Assembly (NCBI GenBank): GCA_902767005.1
Contig: CACXFY010000182.1
Span: 1 to 6,578 of the forward strand
Direction: 5' to 3'
Origin: an uncultured Erysipelotrichaceae bacterium
Lineage (GTDB): Bacteria > Bacillota_I > Bacilli_A > RF39 > UBA660
Length of the DNA: 6,578 bases
How positions within the stretch are numbered: position 1 is the stretch's first letter; each line of letters starts with the position of its first letter. The translations under genes and the position numbers were made by a program. Shown piece after piece: positions 5,508 to 6,578 of the stretch. The notes under the pieces are model-generated. The model had not been told where the DNA came from. It did not search any database and saw only the letters and a list, made by a program, of their open reading frames with translations.

Positions 5508-6578
5508 TTATACATCTTTTAGGGTTATTTTAGCACCTACAGAAGTTAATTTTTCAATAATTGATTCATAACCACGTAAGATATGTTCCACATTTGTAAT
5601 AGTTGTTTTGCCATCAGCCTTTAATGCTGCGGCTACCATGGCTGCTCCTGCTCGTAAGTCAGTAGCAACTACTTCTGATCCTTTTAGTTTAGTTGGACCC
5701 ATTACTGTAGCTGTTTGATTCTTTATAGTTATATCGGCTCCTAACTTATTTAAATATGGTATATGCATAAATCTATTTTCCCAAATAGTTTCTACTGTTT
5801 TTGATTTACCATTACATTGTGTTTGTAATACTGTAAATGGTTGTTGCAAGTCAGTTGGGAAACCTGGATAGACTGCTGTTTTTATTGTAGTTGATTTATA
5901 AACATCTTTTTTATTTATAATTACATAATCAGCTCCTATTTCTAAATCTACTCCTATTTCTTCTAGTTTAGATAATAGAGCATCTAAATGATCTGGTATT
6001 AAATTATCTACTTTTAGCGGACTTCCACATAGTGCTCCAATAATAATATAAGTTCCAGCTTCGATTCTATCTGGTATTACTTCATGGAAACATTGATGTA
6101 AGTAATCTACTCCTTCAATTTTAATAGTAGATGTCCCTGCTCCAGATATTTTTGCTCCCATATTATTTAGGAAGGTTGCGACATTAACAATTTCTGGCTC
6201 TTTTGCAGCGTTATCTATTACTGTTTTTCCTTTAGCTCTTACTGCTGCTAACATAATATTAATTGTTGCTCCTACTGATGCTATATCTAGATAAATATTG
6301 GCACCATGTAATTCTTTTGCTTCAACAATATACTTATTGTTTTCACTCTTTACTGTTGCTCCTAAAGCTTCAAATCCTTTTAAATGTAGATCAATTGGTC
6401 TTGCTCCTATTGAACATCCTCCTGGAAAGTACATTGCAGCTTTTTTATATTTACCAAGTAAAGCACCCATAAAGTAGTAAGAAGCTCTTAATTTCTTGGA
6501 ATATTCTTCTGCTATTTCAATATTTTTCATGTCCTTTGGATTAATTACGACACTTTCACTAGCTCTTTTTACATCGAC
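5508..6578 (-). CDS. murA: UDP-N-acetylglucosamine 1-carboxyvinyltransferase MurA, 5' end outside window
   Basis: MurA transfers enolpyruvate from PEP to UDP-GlcNAc in the cytoplasm, the first committed step of peptidoglycan synthesis and the fosfomycin target. The frame is open to the right edge, giving 356 C-terminal residues; about 60 N-terminal residues, with the catalytic Lys-Asn region, are missing. The active-site loop FPGGCSIGARPIDLHLKGFEALGA is present with its Cys at residue 55 of this fragment, so no natural fosfomycin resistance by Cys-to-Asp exchange is indicated. Further hallmarks are KLRASYYFMGALL, IPDRIEAGTY, YPGFPTDLQQPF (catalytic Asp), TIWENRFMH, DLRAGAAMVAAAL and RGYE near the end. 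The ATG at 6530 is an internal Met, because homology continues upstream. Bacillota often have two copies; the rpmE neighbour points to the MurZ/MurAB copy, by inference. No terminator is seen after it. Confidence 0.96.
   Translation of the reverse strand, partial: VDVKRASESVVINPKDMKNIEIAEEYSKKLRASYYFMGALLGKYKKAAMYFPGGCSIGARPIDLHLKGFEALGATVKSENNKYIVEAKELHGANIYLDIASVGATINIMLAAVRAKGKTVIDNAAKEPEIVNVATFLNNMGAKISGAGTSTIKIEGVDYLHQCFHEVIPDRIEAGTYIIIGALCGSPLKVDNLIPDHLDALLSKLEEIGVDLEIGADYVIINKKDVYKSTTIKTAVYPGFPTDLQQPFTVLQTQCNGKSKTVETIWENRFMHIPYLNKLGADITIKNQTATVMGPTKLKGSEVVATDLRAGAAMVAAALKADGKTTITNVEHILRGYESIIEKLTSVGAKITLKDV

Noticed and set aside
6263..6472. Plus-strand open frame of 69 codons, leucine-rich
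   Set aside because: It is the antisense of murA; the leucine runs come from complementary A/T-rich codons.
6528..6530. ATG at 6530 as the start of murA
   Set aside because: The frame stays open to the window edge with MurA-like sequence upstream, and the whole first part of the fold would otherwise be missing.
1..6578. CRISPR array, insertion sequence, toxin-antitoxin pair, phage or defence genes
   Set aside because: No spaced repeats, transposase motifs, terminal repeats or unexplained coding stretches of useful length were found; all long frames are core genes.

Overview
The window is ordinary core-genome DNA from a low-GC, walled, Gram-positive bacterium (Bacillota, Bacilli or a close relative; I cannot place it more finely). 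The grounds are very AT-rich DNA with A/T-ending codons, strong AAGGAG-type Shine-Dalgarno (SD) sites, an Mbl-type actin, a TagO-type glycosyl carrier enzyme, a DUF1146 protein, the long form of HPF and a C+ (zinc) form of L31. All eight genes lie on the minus strand, so transcription runs from the right end to the left. There is no RNA gene, CRISPR array, insertion sequence or phage gene, and no gene-free stretch longer than about 120 bases.

In transcription order the genes are murA (5' end outside the window), rpmE (L31), rpiB, a DUF1146 membrane protein, mbl, a tagO/wecA-like transferase, hpf (long ribosome hibernation factor) and secA (3' end outside the window). Three work on the cell envelope: MurA commits UDP-GlcNAc to peptidoglycan, the TagO-like enzyme loads a GlcNAc-phosphate on undecaprenyl phosphate, and Mbl guides wall synthesis along the cell length. 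SecA exports proteins, L31 and HPF act on the ribosome, and RpiB belongs to the pentose phosphate pathway.

Transcription looks unusually modular. Five of the junctions carry a hairpin plus T-run terminator, several with the stop codon inside the stem or loop, followed at once by the next gene's promoter-like -10 box. Most of these -10 boxes are of the extended TGn type and predict leaders of only about 14-18 nt that begin nearly at the SD. Only rpiB and DUF1146 are clearly coupled (TAATG overlap). rpmE stands out with the best promoter, a leader of about 50 nt and an 8+3+8 palindrome in that leader. murA has no terminator of its own and probably reads into rpmE.

The gene order murA-rpmE-rpiB-DUF1146-mbl-tagO-hpf-secA matches, from memory, the relative order of the same genes over a much longer stretch of the Bacillus subtilis chromosome, with everything between removed. 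I found no undescribed multi-gene system. The points most worth a second look are the rpmE leader palindrome, the replaced histidine in RpiB, a shortened catalytic loop in the TagO-like protein, and a possible divergent promoter between hpf and tagO.
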